A stretch of DNA of 64,000 nucleotides, taken from contig JANUWF010001699.1 of the NCBI GenBank assembly GCA_026120185.1, positions 288,001 to 352,000 on the forward strand, written 5' to 3'. A model generated the notes under the pieces. The model saw only the letters and a list, made by a program, of their open reading frames with translations. It searched no databases and had not been told where the DNA came from. The position numbers and the translations under genes were made by a program. The first letter of the stretch is position 1. Every line of letters begins with the position of its first letter. Of this stretch, positions 47,393 to 60,600 are shown piece after piece. Source of the DNA: Voacanga thouarsii. Taxonomy: Eukaryota > Streptophyta > Magnoliopsida > Gentianales > Apocynaceae.

Positions 47393-48505
47393 ATTTTTAT
47401 TTTATTTATTTATTTTATTCCAGTCTAATAATAAATTAGACATCCTGAATAAAATCAAATAAAATAAAATCCTCTTGAACTGAGACCAATTCCTCAACCC
47501 AAAATTAGTTAGGACTTACGGGCTATTCCAAGGACCAAAAAGACACATCGCCTTGGTTGCTAAAATGACCAAAATACTCATGCTATATAAATAGCAGTAT
47601 TTTGTATTTTAAATATTTCTTAATATCACCATAAAGAAATATTAACCCCAAGGACAATGCTGCATTAGCAAAGTCTCCGACCTACAGGTGAAATGACTAA
47701 AATATCCATCTACACATTGCCGTACATTTAGAGAGGAAAAAGTGTACTAACACCCCTCTAAATGAAACCTATCATCCTTAGGCTTCTAATCCAATGATCC
47801 ATGACTTCCTAGAGTGTTTTCGCTATCCAAGGGAGCTACCCTAAAGCAAACATCCGAGTTATATTTCCCAGTGCCCTGGATATTTTAGACCATTCGGACA
47901 ACCACAAGGGGCGATATAGTGCAGAAATAATAATATACAAGTTTGTCTTAACTAACTAGTCATACATACCTAACATTCAAGTATATTGGCCCTACGATAG
48001 AACCTCAACTATAGCATATCAAAGCATATGCTTCAAGTTTCGTTAGACCACCAACTCATACTCAAGTCGTAGAGTACTAGTCTACACTGTAGCGATAGTA
48101 GTTTAGGTTTCTATCATATAGTACTTTTAGAAACCACTACTACGGTCCTATCCTATGTATTCGAAATACGCTTATGTCATGGAGTGAGTGGACTACTCAC
48201 TGGCTAAAGGTAAGCCATTCCCCATTTGGAATTCATAACATAATAACCTAAACATGATGAGATTCCCAGTCTCATCAATAGGTTAAGAATAAAAGTTTAT
48301 GTGTTAAATAACCCGTGATCCATACCTTACTGTGAAAGACTACCATTCACATGGACCACTTATTTAAACACAATGGGTCTGTTCCAAACAAAAATTGTGC
48401 ACAAACAAAAAGTAAATTCACAAACAATTTCTAAAAATAAATTATTTTATTAAAATATTCGATTTTACAACAGAAACATAGTCTAAGAGGGTATACAATC
48501 CAACA
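47236..48505 (-). repeat. First 1,270 bp of the 3' LTR of copia B
   Basis: Starts at 48505 reading down (TGTTGGATTG) and matches the B 5' LTR to the junction near 47236. Confidence 0.85.
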
Positions 48506-48536
48506 ATCTCCCACATGTAATCTAAGACTAGGTCAG
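48506..48536 (-). other. Region between pol end and 3' LTR of copia B, with polypurine tract
   Basis: Reading down, the tract GTGGGAGATT ends next to the LTR start at 48505. Confidence 0.6.
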
Positions 48537-51500
48537 TCAATAGGTGCCCACCCCTATGGCGTTTAAGTTTCTCTTGAAGACTCTCTTAGCCAAAGGCTTG
48601 GTGAATGGATCTGCTAGATTGTTTTCAAAGGCAATATGTTCCACCACGACTACCCGTCTCTGGATGAAATCCCAGATCAGGTGGTACTTCCTCTCGATGT
48701 GTTTCCCCTTCTTGTGGTTCCAAGGTTCCTTAGATTGCGATACTGCTCCAGTGTTGTCGCAATACATCACAATCGGCCTGTCCATATGTGGTACGACTCC
48801 AAGTTCTAAAAGGAACTTTCGGAGCTAGACTACTTCCTTGGATGCCTCCGAAGCTGCCACATACTCAGCTTCCATAGTTGAGTCAGCAACACAAACTGCT
48901 TGATACTCCTCCATGAAATTGCTCCTCTAGACAAGGTGAAGACATATCCACTAATAGATTTTCTCTCATCCTTATCCGCCTGGAAGTCTGAGTCTGTGTA
49001 TCCTATAGGAACCAGATCATTAGCCTTGTAAACCAGCATATTATCTCTCGTTCCCTTGAGGTACTTGAGAATATGCTTTACAACTTACCAATGAACCTCC
49101 CCTGGGTTTGATTGATATCTGCTAACTAAGCCCACGGCAAAGCAGATATCTGGCCTAATACATAGCATGACATACATGAGATTTCCCGCAACCGAAGCGT
49201 AAAGAATCCTACTCATTCTGTCATTTTCTTCTTGAGACTTAGGACAGTCCTTTGAAGAAAATGACAACCCATGTCTGTAAGGGATTAGAGCTCCCTTGCA
49301 TGAGTCCATGCTGTACTTGGCCAGCATCTTGTCAATGTATATTGCTTGAGAAAACCCTAACATTCTCTGCTTCCTATTTCTGAGAAGCCTAATCCCTAGA
49401 ATGTAGTTGGCTTCTCCCAAGTCCTTCATACTGAATTGACTAGACAGCCAAACCTTTGTAGATGACAATGCCCCTATATCATTTCTAATGAGTAGAATGT
49501 CATCCACATACAGGACAAGAAAAACCACATTAATGCCTTCAAGTTTCCTGTACACGCATGGTTCATCTTCATTTTGAATAAAATCATAAGACTTTACAGT
49601 CTCATCAAAACGAATATTCTATACTCTCGATGCTTGCTTAAGTCCATAAATGGACTTCTTAAGCTTGCAAACCATATGTTCCTGGCCTTCAGTAATGAAG
49701 CCTTCTAGTTGGGACATATAGATGTCTTCATTGAGATGGCCATTTAAGAATGCCATCTTGACATCCATTTGCCATATCTCGTAGTCATAGTGACATGCAA
49801 TGGCAAAGAGGATACGGATGGATTTAAGCATAGCTACCAGGGAAAAGGTTTCCTCATAGTCCATTCCCTCTTTCTGAGTATACCCTTTCACCAAAAGCCT
49901 AGCTTTGAAGGTTTCTACCTTCCCATCCACTCCCATCTTTCTCTTCTACACCCACTTGCACCCAATGGGTTTTATCCCTTCAGGTGAAGCTACAAGATCC
50001 CAAACTTGATTGAGGTACATAAACTCAATTTCGGCTGTCAATTATTCATGCCACAAATTTGCATCGGCATCAGTAATAGCCTCCTCGTATCTAGTAGGGC
50101 CTTATTCCTGATGGTCGAAGACCAGCTCAAAGGCTTCTCCAGTCCATCTATCCGGAACCCTAGACACTCTTCCACTACGACGAGGCTCCACTTGCACAGG
50201 CTCTTGAGGCTGTGCCTTTTCTTGTTCCACAATCGGGTCAGAAGAAGTTGATTCCGTAGATAACTTCTCCTCAAGTTCCAACCTTTTGAACCTTTAGTGG
50301 AAGTACTTTGATCATCTTCCAAGTATACAGCATTGGTACTGACTAGTACCTTCTACTCCTTAGGATGATAAAAGTAACCTCCCTTTGTCCCTTTTGGATA
50401 GCCAACAAAATAGCATAATTCTGATCTCGGTTCCAACTTGTCTCCCTTGATCAGTACATAAGCTGGACAACCCCAAATCCTAAGATGATTCAGACTTGGC
50501 TTACGTCCAGTCCACATCTCATAGGAAGTCCTAGGTACTGACTTGGAAGGCACCAAGTTCAGAATATATGCCGCTGTCCCCAAGGCATATCCCCAAAAAG
50601 GACACTGAAAGAGTAGCATGAGACATCATGCTTCGGACCATTTCCATCAATGTCCTGTTCCTTCCTTTAGCTACTCCATTCTGCTAGGGTGTTCCCGGCG
50701 CAGAGAGTTGGGATACTATTCCATGATGTACTATGTAGTCCTTGAATTCACCTAGGAGGTACTCTCCACCACGATTCGATCGTAAGGTTTTGATTAATTT
50801 ACCTGTCCGACGCTCCACTTTAGTCTTAAACTCCTAAACTTGTCAAAAGAGTCAAACTTGTGTCTCATCAGGTAAATGTAACCATACCTTGTACAATCAT
50901 CCGTGAAAGTGATGAAGTACTCAAAACCTCCTCTAGCTAGTGTAGACAATAGACCACACACATCAGTGTGAACAAGACTCAACACCTCCTTGGCTCTATC
51001 CGCCTTTGGTGTAAATGACCTTTTGGTCATCTTTCCCATCAGGCAGAATTCACACTGAGGCGAACTTTCTAATCTCAATGAGCCTAAAGGCCCATCATGG
51101 ATTAGCCTCTGAATCTTGGTTGAGTTAATATGACCCAACCTTAAATGCCAAAGGTATGAATCATTGATATTGGTTTTTCTCTTCTTAGTTAAAGGTTCAG
51201 ACTGAGCGTTATTTGATTGGTTGTTAATAGGGTTTAAAAAGAACAGATTTCCATACATGTGCCCAGTGCATAAAATTTCTCAATCTCTACTGATAGAAAT
51301 ACCTGAATGGAAAGATACAGAATATCCTTGATTTATAAGTTTTGCAACTGAAATCAAATTCTGACGAAATCTAGGTACATATAAAATATCTTTTAAAACT
51401 ACTATTTTATTACAATAAAAAATAAGATCCAGCACTCCCACTACAAGGGCCCAGACTTGTGCTCTATTACCCATGCGTAGCCTATGTTCGCTCTTCTTGA

Positions 51501-52423
51501 GTCTTCTAATCTTTCTAAACCCCTGCAAGGAGTTACAGATATGATCAGTGGCTCCTGAATCAACAATCTAAGTGGAAGTTGATCTTACCATTGATATAAA
51601 CTCTAGATAGAAAACATTACCTATGGGATTTTTCTTGGCTTGAAGATCTGGACACTCCTTTTTTCAGTGTCCCTTCTTCCCATATTTGAAGCACTTGTCC
51701 TTTGGTTTGTCCTTGGGCTGGTTCTTGGGCTGGGCTGCTGCATTCCCCTTCTTCCTCTTGAACTTTTTGGGTTTAGGCCCAGTTCTTGAGGAAGAAGCTT
51801 TAGCAATCATGGCATTTGACTGCGGCTTCATGACCTTCTCCGCCATCTGGAGCTCCTTCATCAGTTCAGTTAAACTCATGTTCAATTTGTTTATGTTATA
51901 GTTCAACTTGAATTGAGTGAAGCAGCCCGGTAGAGATTCGAGAACTATGTCCACTTGGCTCTCAGGGTCAATGTAGCCCCTCAGATTTCTGCCTCCTCGA
52001 AAACAGCAATCATCTTGAGCATATGCTCTCGGACTGATGCTCCATCAGCCATCTTACTGTTTATAATAGTTCGAAGAGCCTTCTACCTTGCGGGTTGGCT
52101 CTTGTCCGCGAACATAGTAGCTAATGACTAACTAATGTCATATGCAGAAGCCATGTGCTCGTGTTTTTACTGGAGCACATTAGACATAGAGGCTAACATA
52201 TAGCAACGTGCCATTTCATCAGCCTTCTTCCATGCCTTCTTAGCCTCTCGCTCTTCGACGGTGGAACCTTCCCCGATAACAGGGCAGTCTCGTAAAGGAC
52301 ATACTTATACTCTTCGGCTGTGAGTATTATGTCCAGGTTCCTTTTCTAGTCCACGTAGTTTGGACCCGTTAACTTATTCTCCCTGAAAATAACGACCAAT
52401 GGACTAAAAGAACCTCCCACCAT
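48537..52423 (-). pseudogene. Copia B Gag-Pol polyprotein, degraded
   Basis: Same order as in copia A on the other strand: ATG 52423, gag with LESLPGCFTQFKLNYNINKL (51954-51664), zinc knuckle lacking its second Cys (CFKYGKKGH), protease region near 51560, integrase ([29 protein letters not shown]; 51258-50794 and 50619-50353), reverse transcriptase (49936-49619: MAFLNGHLNEDIYMSQLEGF, GLKQASRV) with LVLYVDDILLI at about 49510, RNase H to 48537 (NNLADPFTKPLAKR). Multiple stops and frame changes. The broken positions mostly differ from those in copia A, so each copy decayed independently. Confidence 0.9.
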
Positions 52424-54180
52424 TTCTGAAAATCGAAAAATAAAAGAAAGAGTTTAGTTTGTGAAAAACAAAATAAAATTTGTGCACTGCTAATAATTTG
52501 GCTCTTAGGAAAACTGACATAGCTTCTTGGGAAGATTAACAGTTTCCTAAGCTAAGTGTATTAACCACCACAAATTAATTTCCCTTCTAGGTAATGATTT
52601 AGAGGATAACTCCATCGTGGGATGGCCGCTTCCTCTCATTTCCTATGGACATACCTCGCACTATGACCTCCAACGTGGGCTGGCTGATCATAGCACATGC
52701 TCCGAGTTATTAATTGCATTCTTCCATTAGATCTAGATCCTTATGGTATCCCTATCCTATACGGGTTCACTCCCAGGGTGATACGAGGGGACCCACGATC
52801 TCCAATGAGGACCGTGATGGAAGCCGTGGGGCCATTGGAACCCCTCTCCCACTTAGTCTTTTAAAAAAAAGGTTTTTCTGAAAAATATCCTTTTGAAATT
52901 TCCATTAAGTTTTTCCTTAACTCAAAAATAAAATATCCAAGCCCATTAAAATCTCTATGTCAAGGCTTATACCCTTTGAGAGATTTCACCATGGACTAAT
53001 TTTATTTAAGTTAAAACTTAACGATTTCAAAAATTTTCCAATTAAAACTTTCTAGAAACTTTGGTCTTAAGCTTATTTGGCAAAACAATTTTTCTAGTGC
53101 AAAATAAAACAAAATGGCTCTCCATTTTAATTTACAAAAATATCTAAATCCAATATATTTTCTATGTCAAGGATTAAATCCTTTGAGAAAATATTCAATG
53201 ATTAATTTTTGTACAAATTAAAATAACCATTTAATTTTTGAAGAAAAATATTTTTCTTGTCAAGAATGTTCCTAAAGACTTTGTTCTTTCAAGAAAAACA
53301 CACCTAGGTACACAAAAAAATAGCATGCTCGAAAATAGTAAACGTTTTCATGCTTTTCTATTTTTTAAACCTAAGTGCCCAAATAATAAAATTAAACATA
53401 TTAATTAATTAATGATCTTGTTTAATCCTAACATCCCTTACTAATATTTTTTCATGCAAATATATTCCAAGAATATAAAATATTGCAAAAATATTAACTT
53501 CACTTGGTATGGGACCCAAAACGAAAAAGAAAAAAATAAAGAAAATTAACTAGCGGTCCACTGCACCGGATCCGCACCTGCAGTCCATCGAGGCTGCGGT
53601 GCACCGCGCCGCACTGGATCACTTTTGCTGTAGCCCGTGGATTAGCCCATGACCCGCTTGCCCTCTGCTGCCGACCCGCGTGTTAACCCGGGCTTCCCCC
53701 CGATAACCCACCGCTCGACCCGCGCAATCCAATTGCAATTCTTCAATTTGAAACAGCTCAAAACAAACAAAAATCGGTTCGGCTCGTAGCAAATAGCCAG
53801 ACGGCTCCTGGCACATAATGGCAGCGGCTCTGCTCGACTGCACGGCTTATGAATAGTGTTTCTTCTTCGTTTTTTTTATCTCTTTTGCACGAAAGGTGCA
53901 GAGACCTCTGCTCTTCGATTTTTGCTTACTTCGTTGGCTTCTTTGGACATTTTTACTTACAAAAACTCATCTAAAACAAAAACACAACTGCCTATACCCA
54001 TTTAAATTAGGTTTACACGATCAAACATTAAAGCCAAAATTTATTACAAAGAGTCCTATGCTTCAACGGTGAAGCTCACAGTCATCCTATCCCAAACCAA
54101 AACAGCGAAGGATCACAGGTATAATCATCTTCTCCATTTTTATTAACTACCATGCTCCCTATATTGATCAAAGAACCATT
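52424..54180 (-). other. Untranslated leader of copia B
   Basis: Counterpart of 40372-42161. Includes a GC-rich island at about 53550-53840. No conserved ORF shared with copia A. Confidence 0.5.
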
Positions 54181-54192
54181 GCTCTGATACCA
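54181..54192 (-). other. Primer-binding site of copia B
   Basis: TGGTATCAGAGC on the - strand, the full initiator tRNA-Met match, just after the LTR end at 54196. Confidence 0.88.
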
Positions 54193-54195
54193 TAT

Positions 54196-56231
54196 TGAGG
54201 GGCAGAAAACAGAGGAAGCATGCACCAACAAAAAAAAAAAAACCAGAGGAAAAAAAAAACGCAAGCCTTAAAGGCCACACGGAAGCGTAAAGATCATACA
54301 TTTACGCGCTCTAAGCCTACTAGGTTGAGTAGGAGTGGCTTGAACGACAGGAATCACTTCGCCTTGCCCTCTTGAAGAAGCTTCCGGTTGAAAACCTGCT
54401 AGCCTCCTACTTCGCCTTGTTTGCATGAACGCCAAGCCTTTCAGCTCTCAGAATATACCACAGCCCAACCTCTAGTCGGTGAACACAACGGTGAAGAGGA
54501 ACGGTCTCAAATCTCCTTGGTTCTCTTGCTATTGATTAGCAAAGCTCCAAGAAGAAGACACAGAGAATGAAGAAGACGTCTGAGAGAGAGAGCTACCTGA
54601 GTTTTACTTAGGCTAGGGAGACAAGGCTTTTTTCATTTTTTAGAGACTTGTTTTTTTTTTTTTTTTGTCAGTCAAAACTAGGTTTCTTATTATCTGATAA
54701 ACATATCCTCAGGATATCATATTTCAAACACCCGGATATTATCCTGAGAATAAGTTTGGCTTAACCCTAAATCTTCTTAACCGTATCTGGAAAAAATCCT
54801 ATAGTCCAAGCTATTGCACCGAAATAATATTTATTATTTCTCTTGGACCCAAAAGGCCCAAAAAAATAAACATTAATTATTTATTCCCTGTGCTTATATA
54901 AATAACCCAATAAATAATTAATAAGCCCAAATGAACCAAATTAATTAGTCTTTAATTATTTATTTCTTGGGCTTATATAAATAACCCAATAAATAATTAA
55001 GCATTAATTATTTCCCCTAGTTTAAGCACAGCTTAATTTCCTAATTATTCATACTGGACCTAGGCCCTGAATAATTAATTAACCAATTAAACCAGATAAT
55101 TAATTTCTCTCAACTCCTATTTTTATTTTATTTATTTATTTTATTCCAGTCTAATAATAAATTAGACATCCTAAATAAAACAAAATAAAATGAAATCCTA
55201 TTGAATTGAGACCAATTCCTCAACCCAAAATTAGTTAGGACTTACGGGCTATTCAAAGGACCAAAAAGACACATTGGCTTGCTGCTAAAATGACCAAAAT
55301 ACATCTACTATATAAATAGCTGTATTTTGTATTTTAAATATTTTCTAATATCACCATAAAGAAATATTGACCCCAGGGACAATGCTGCATTAGCAAAGTC
55401 TCCGACCTACAGGTGAAACGACTAAAATACCCCTCTACACATCACCGTACATTTAGAGAGGAAGAAGTGTACTAACACCCTTCTAAATGACATCTACCAT
55501 CCTTAGGCTTCTAGTCCAATGATCCACGACTTCCTGGAGTGTTTCCGCTTTCCAAGGGAGCTACCTTAAAGCAAACATCCGAGTCATGTTTCCCGAGGCC
55601 CTGGACATTTTAGACCATTCGGACAACCACAAGGGGCGATATAGTGCAAAAACTATCTTGTACAAATCTGTCTTAAATAACTAGTTACATATACCCAATA
55701 CACAAGTATATTGGTTCTACTATAGAACCTAAACTATAGCATATCAAAGCATATGCTTCCAGCTTCGTCAGACCACCAACTCATACTCAAGTCGTAGAGT
55801 ACTAGTTCACGCTGTAGCGGTAGTAGTCGAGGTTTCTATCATATAGTACTTTTAAAAACCACTACTACAGGTCATGTCCTACGTATTCGAAATATGCTTC
55901 TGTCATGAAGTGAGTAGACTACTCACTGGCTAAAGGTAAGCCATTCCCCATTTAGAATTCATAACATAATAACCTAAACCTGATGAGATTCCCAGTCTCA
56001 TCAATAGGTTAAGAACAAATGTTTATGTGTTAAATAACCCGTGATCCATACCTTACTATGAAAGACCACCATTAACATGGACCACTTATTTAAACACAAT
56101 GGGTCTATTCCAAATGAAAATTGTGCACAAACAAGAAGTAAATTCACAAATAATTTCTGAAAATAAATTATTTTATTGAAATATTCGACTTTACAACAGA
56201 AACCTAGTATAAGAGGGTACACAATCCAACA
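54196..56231 (-). repeat. 5' LTR of copia B
   Basis: 2,036 bp, TGTTGGATTGTGTACCC (56231 down) to ...TTCTGCCCCTCA (54196), next to the primer site. Confidence 0.88.
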
Positions 56232-56236
56232 GTATC
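56232..56236. repeat. Target-site duplication of copia B, right
   Basis: GTATC, identical to 38297-38301. Confidence 0.8.
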
Positions 56237-57023
56237 TCAAGAAGATGTCAATCTAAATATTTAATCTACCAAAAATAAGAAGTATATCAATTAAGTTCAA
56301 TGGAAGTGATAAATGTAAACTAAGAACCCTTACAAGAATTTGTAAAGACACTTAAGCATTTCATCAAACACTTGGTAGGCAACTAGTTTAAATGAGGTTT
56401 TTCAAATGTTAGGATGCTATCACAACCTCAAGAATTCAATTTGATGATCAATTAACTCACTAAAGGTAATGAAATCCCAAGAAATTTAAAAACTCCAAGA
56501 GATAATTTAGTATAATCCAAGATGCAACAATTTGTTTTCCAAGCTATTAGGCAATTCACAAGAAAGTTTAATTCCACAAAAATCAAGTTAACAAGCAAGA
56601 AAATCTATAGGGATTCAATAAACAAGGCTTTGGTTATCATATAAGAACATTCCTAAGGCATAAGACTACACATCAAGCTCTTGGAGTGCAATCTCGTAAC
56701 TAAAGGTATTTCAAAATTTTAAACCACATAACCATTCCAATACTCAAAATTCATAAGAAATTCCATTCGCAATGATAGACATAACATCAAAAAGCAATTT
56801 CACAGCAAATACAAGCCCAAAACTAGAATTTAATAATGCAAAAAATCAGCTCAAATTTAAGAAACGGGATTTTTCTGTGATCAAACCTTTGCAGCAAAGA
56901 CACCTAGGAAACCTCAAAATTTATGTAATTTCAAACTTCAAATAGCTACCTAAACTTCAACTAAACATGTAGGTTCAATTTCACAAGACCTAAGAAATTC
57001 CCTAATTATTCTAGGGCCTCGAT
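56237..57023. other. Unclassified insert, right part
   Basis: Continues 37552-38296. AT-rich, no ORF. On the - strand it reads like LTR or UTR sequence (GGTTTGATCACAGAAAAATC), possibly part of a solo LTR; family not recognised. Confidence 0.35.
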
Positions 57024-57455
57024 GTTCGTTTCTTGTTTTAGCTTTCTTGTGTAGAATACTTTGTTGTCTTGAATTTTTTACAAAGAATGTTGTGTGAATT
57101 GTGGTGGCCTTGCGCTTGGAAAACGTTCAAGTTATAGGGGAAACTCTATCAATTTTTTTTTTTTTAAATAGAGGTGGCATGCTAAGAGATTCTTATTGAT
57201 TCTTACCTAGTGTATTTCCATATGTTCTTTTCATTGTGAAGTTGATCTATGCATGGTGAGCCATATTTTGATGTATATTACTCTACTTGATAAAGAGAAC
57301 AATTTTGCTTGTTTTAGCTTCCTTGTGTAGAACATTTTATTTTATTGATTAATGACTCTGGGATTGTGTGTTTTTTACAATGAATGTTGGGTGAATTGAG
57401 GTGGCTTTGTGCCTGGAAAATATTCAAGTTATAGGGGAAACTCTGCTAGATTTTT
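57024..57455 (+). repeat. Repeat units right of the inserted block
   Basis: 57024-57300 is the near copy of 37255-37551. 57301-57455 is a shorter related unit sharing GTTTTAGCTTCCTTGTGTAG, TTTTTACAATGAATGTTG and TTATAGGGGAAACTCTG. Confidence 0.75.
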
Positions 57456-57635
57456 TTTAAAGGATTTAGAATGCACAACTCGATAGCTGATAGTATTTCT
57501 TCTGTATCATTATTCAATCTTTCTTCCATAATTCATAGAGAGTATACTAGGGTCCTCGACCTTCACAATCTACCATCGTTCTTTATTTGAATTATACACA
57601 TGCTAATAAGCTACATGGTTATGGCCTAAATGTAG

Positions 57636-60600
57636 ATGGATGATCGTGGTTGGATGCACAGAAGACACGTATAGGAGATTAAAAGAATTACATCTGAGTT
57701 TGAACAAGGGGTCAAGCGATTCATTGCATATTGTTTGTCAATTGGTCCAGCCTCAGTTATAAGGTGTCCATGTGGAAAGTGTAAAAACAAGGCGTACCTT
57801 TCTCCAGATGAAGTGGAGCTGCACTTGTACAGATTTGGGTTTGTTGCTAATTACCGAAAATGGACTAGTCATAGTGAGGGTATTAATCCGTCGCCAACTA
57901 CATCAATAACCGGCACTTGTACGACTGCAGTCGAGTCAAGCTCTAACAATCCGTATCGAGATATGGTGATCGATGCAGTTGGACATCAATTTCCAACTAG
58001 ACCTTCATCATCGGAGAATGTTGAGGAACCACCAAACCTAGATGTGCATAAATTTTATGACATGCTGAAAGCTTCAGAAACTCTGATATGGGATGGATGC
58101 AAGAATCATAGTACGTTATCAGTTGTTTCTCGACTTTGGAATATTAAATCTGAAAACAACGTATCAGAGAAATGCTTTAATCAGGTGATGCAATTGATGA
58201 ATGAGGTATTACCAAATAGTAATAAGCTCTCGGATGACTTCTATCAAACAAAGAAGTCGGTATCTGGTCTAGGGCTACTTGTTCAGAAGATAGATGTCTA
58301 CCCAAATGGATGCATACTCTACTGGAAGGACGACGGTGCTAGGAAGGACTGCAAATTCTGTGGCCATGGCAGATATCTGGTGAAAAGGAAAGTAGGAAAG
58401 GAAAAACAATAGAAAGACATTCCTTTCAAGAAAATGTATTACTTCCCATTAATACCCAGACTACAGAGACTATTTGCATCCTCCACAACAGTGGAGCACA
58501 TGAGATGGCATGCAGAGAGTCAACCGGAAGAGGACGTTATGAGCCATCCACGCGATGGTGAAGCTTGGAAACACTTCGACCGTAGTCATCCTGAATTTGC
58601 AGCTGAAGTTCATAATATTCGTCTTGGGTTATGCACAGATGGATTTTCACCATTTGGAATGTTGGGAAAACAATACTCTTGTTGGCCTGTTATTGTTACT
58701 TCATATAATTTACCTCCGTCGAAGTGCATGAGGGATCCATTTATGTTTTTGACTGTCATTGTCCCGGGCCCTAGGAATCCGAAGCATAAAATTGATGTCT
58801 ATCTACAACCTTTGGTAGATGAATTAAGGATGATGTGGATTAGTGGTGTCTCTACATATGATATTTCAAAGAAATAGAACTTCTGTCTACGAGCAGTATT
58901 TCTTTGGACAATAAACGACTTCCCGGCATATGGGATGCTAAGTGGTTGGAGCACAGCTGGTAGATTAGCATGTCTATATTGCATGGAGCAGACAAAATCA
59001 TTTCACTTGCAAAATGGAGGTAAACATTCTTGGTTTGACTGCTACCGGCACTTCTTGCCTTTAGATCATCCATACAGAAGAGATGCTAGGTCTTTCAGGA
59101 AGGATAAAGGTCGCGAGACAGCACACCCTTTACAACGCGCTTCTGGAGATGGTATGTGGGATAGAGTGTGGCAGTTACCAAAAATAACCGAGATAGCTGT
59201 GGAGCTTGGTAGGGATGATGGCAGAGACATCTACTATAATTGGGCTAAAAGGAGTATCTTTTGGGATTTGCCGTATTGGAGAACACACTTAATCTATCAT
59301 AACATAGATGTGATGCACAATGAAAAAAAAATGTGTTCGATAATGTCTTTAACACAGTCATGAATGTAAAGGGAAAAACAAAGGATAATATGAAAGCACG
59401 ACGTGATCTGTTGGTATATTGTGATAGACCTGAATTACACGTGATTGGCTTCGGTGACGGGAGGACATTAATGCCAAAGGCTAAATACTCTATTACACCC
59501 GAACAAAAGAGACTTCTACTAGAGTGGGTTAGAGATTCGCGACTTCTGGATGGATATGCTTCGAATTTAAGCAGGTGTGTTGATTTGAATGAGCTGAAAA
59601 TGTCGGGTATGAAAAGCCATGACTGCCATGTGTTTATGGAAAGATTGCTTCCAACTGCATTTAAAGAATTACTCCCGGTATCAATTTGGAACGTTTTAGC
59701 TAAAGTCAGTCTCTTTTATTGTGACTTATGTTCGCCTAAACTTTCCATAACCCATATGAAGCAACTGGAAGATAATATTGCCTTACTTATGTGTAAGTTG
59801 GAGAAGATCTTCCCACCCAACTTCTTTGACGTGATGGAGCACCTTATGGTCCACCTGCCATATGTGGCCAGGGTTGGTGGCCCTGTTCAATATAGATGAA
59901 TGTATCCATTCGAGCGATAATATTGTGTATTATTATATCTATATATACATCTACTATGTGAATCAGTTCTAACTATAAAAAATGCATTAGGTTCATATAT
60001 CGTTTGAAGACTAAAGTTAAAAATAAGGCGACAGTGGAGGGATCAATTTGCAATGCTTACTTAGTTGAAGAGGCATCTACATTCTTCTCCTATTATTTTG
60101 AGCCACATGTGCAGACTCGACATACAGCTATGGCTAGGAATGATGAGGGCGTTCATGATACAAACTCAAGTGACACTGTGTGTTCTATATGCGCTGTTCC
60201 AGGGAGCGTTTTGGGAAGTATTCACAATAGGTATCTTACCCCGAATGAATTTAAGGCTGCCACAAATTACATATACCTACTGTGAAGAAGTTCAACCATA
60301 CATTACGTAAGTATACCGCTATTGCCTTACATTGCTAGATTTTATACAACAATACTTTGAACGAGTATCCTTATGTGTTCGTTTTGGTCGTTTTAGGAAA
60401 TTAAAAAATGACTTGCAGTTGTATAAGCCGAGTATAACAGACCCTGAAGTTGATAGGAGAATAGAGTTGGAGTTTGCAGATGGTTTAGGACTTATGTGAG
60501 TTGAACACATCTAAAATGAGACTTTAAAATAAATTACATTGATATCGAAGGTGCATTAACACTTTGTTTTTTGCTAGGTTCATGATCTACAAAATTAAGT

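Larger units (their letters stand above)
38302..56231 (-). mobile_element. Copia element B (- strand), host of copia A
   Basis: The outer ends are an inverted LTR end (38302, TGAGGGGCAG) and an LTR start (56231 reading down, TGTTGGATTG), flanked by GTATC on both sides. Parts: 5' LTR 56231-54196, primer site, leader, gag-pol 52423-48537, 3' LTR start 48505 to about 47236 and its last 41 bp at 38342-38302. The 3' LTR is split by copia A and lacks about 725 bp of its middle. All coding parts are broken. Confidence 0.85.
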
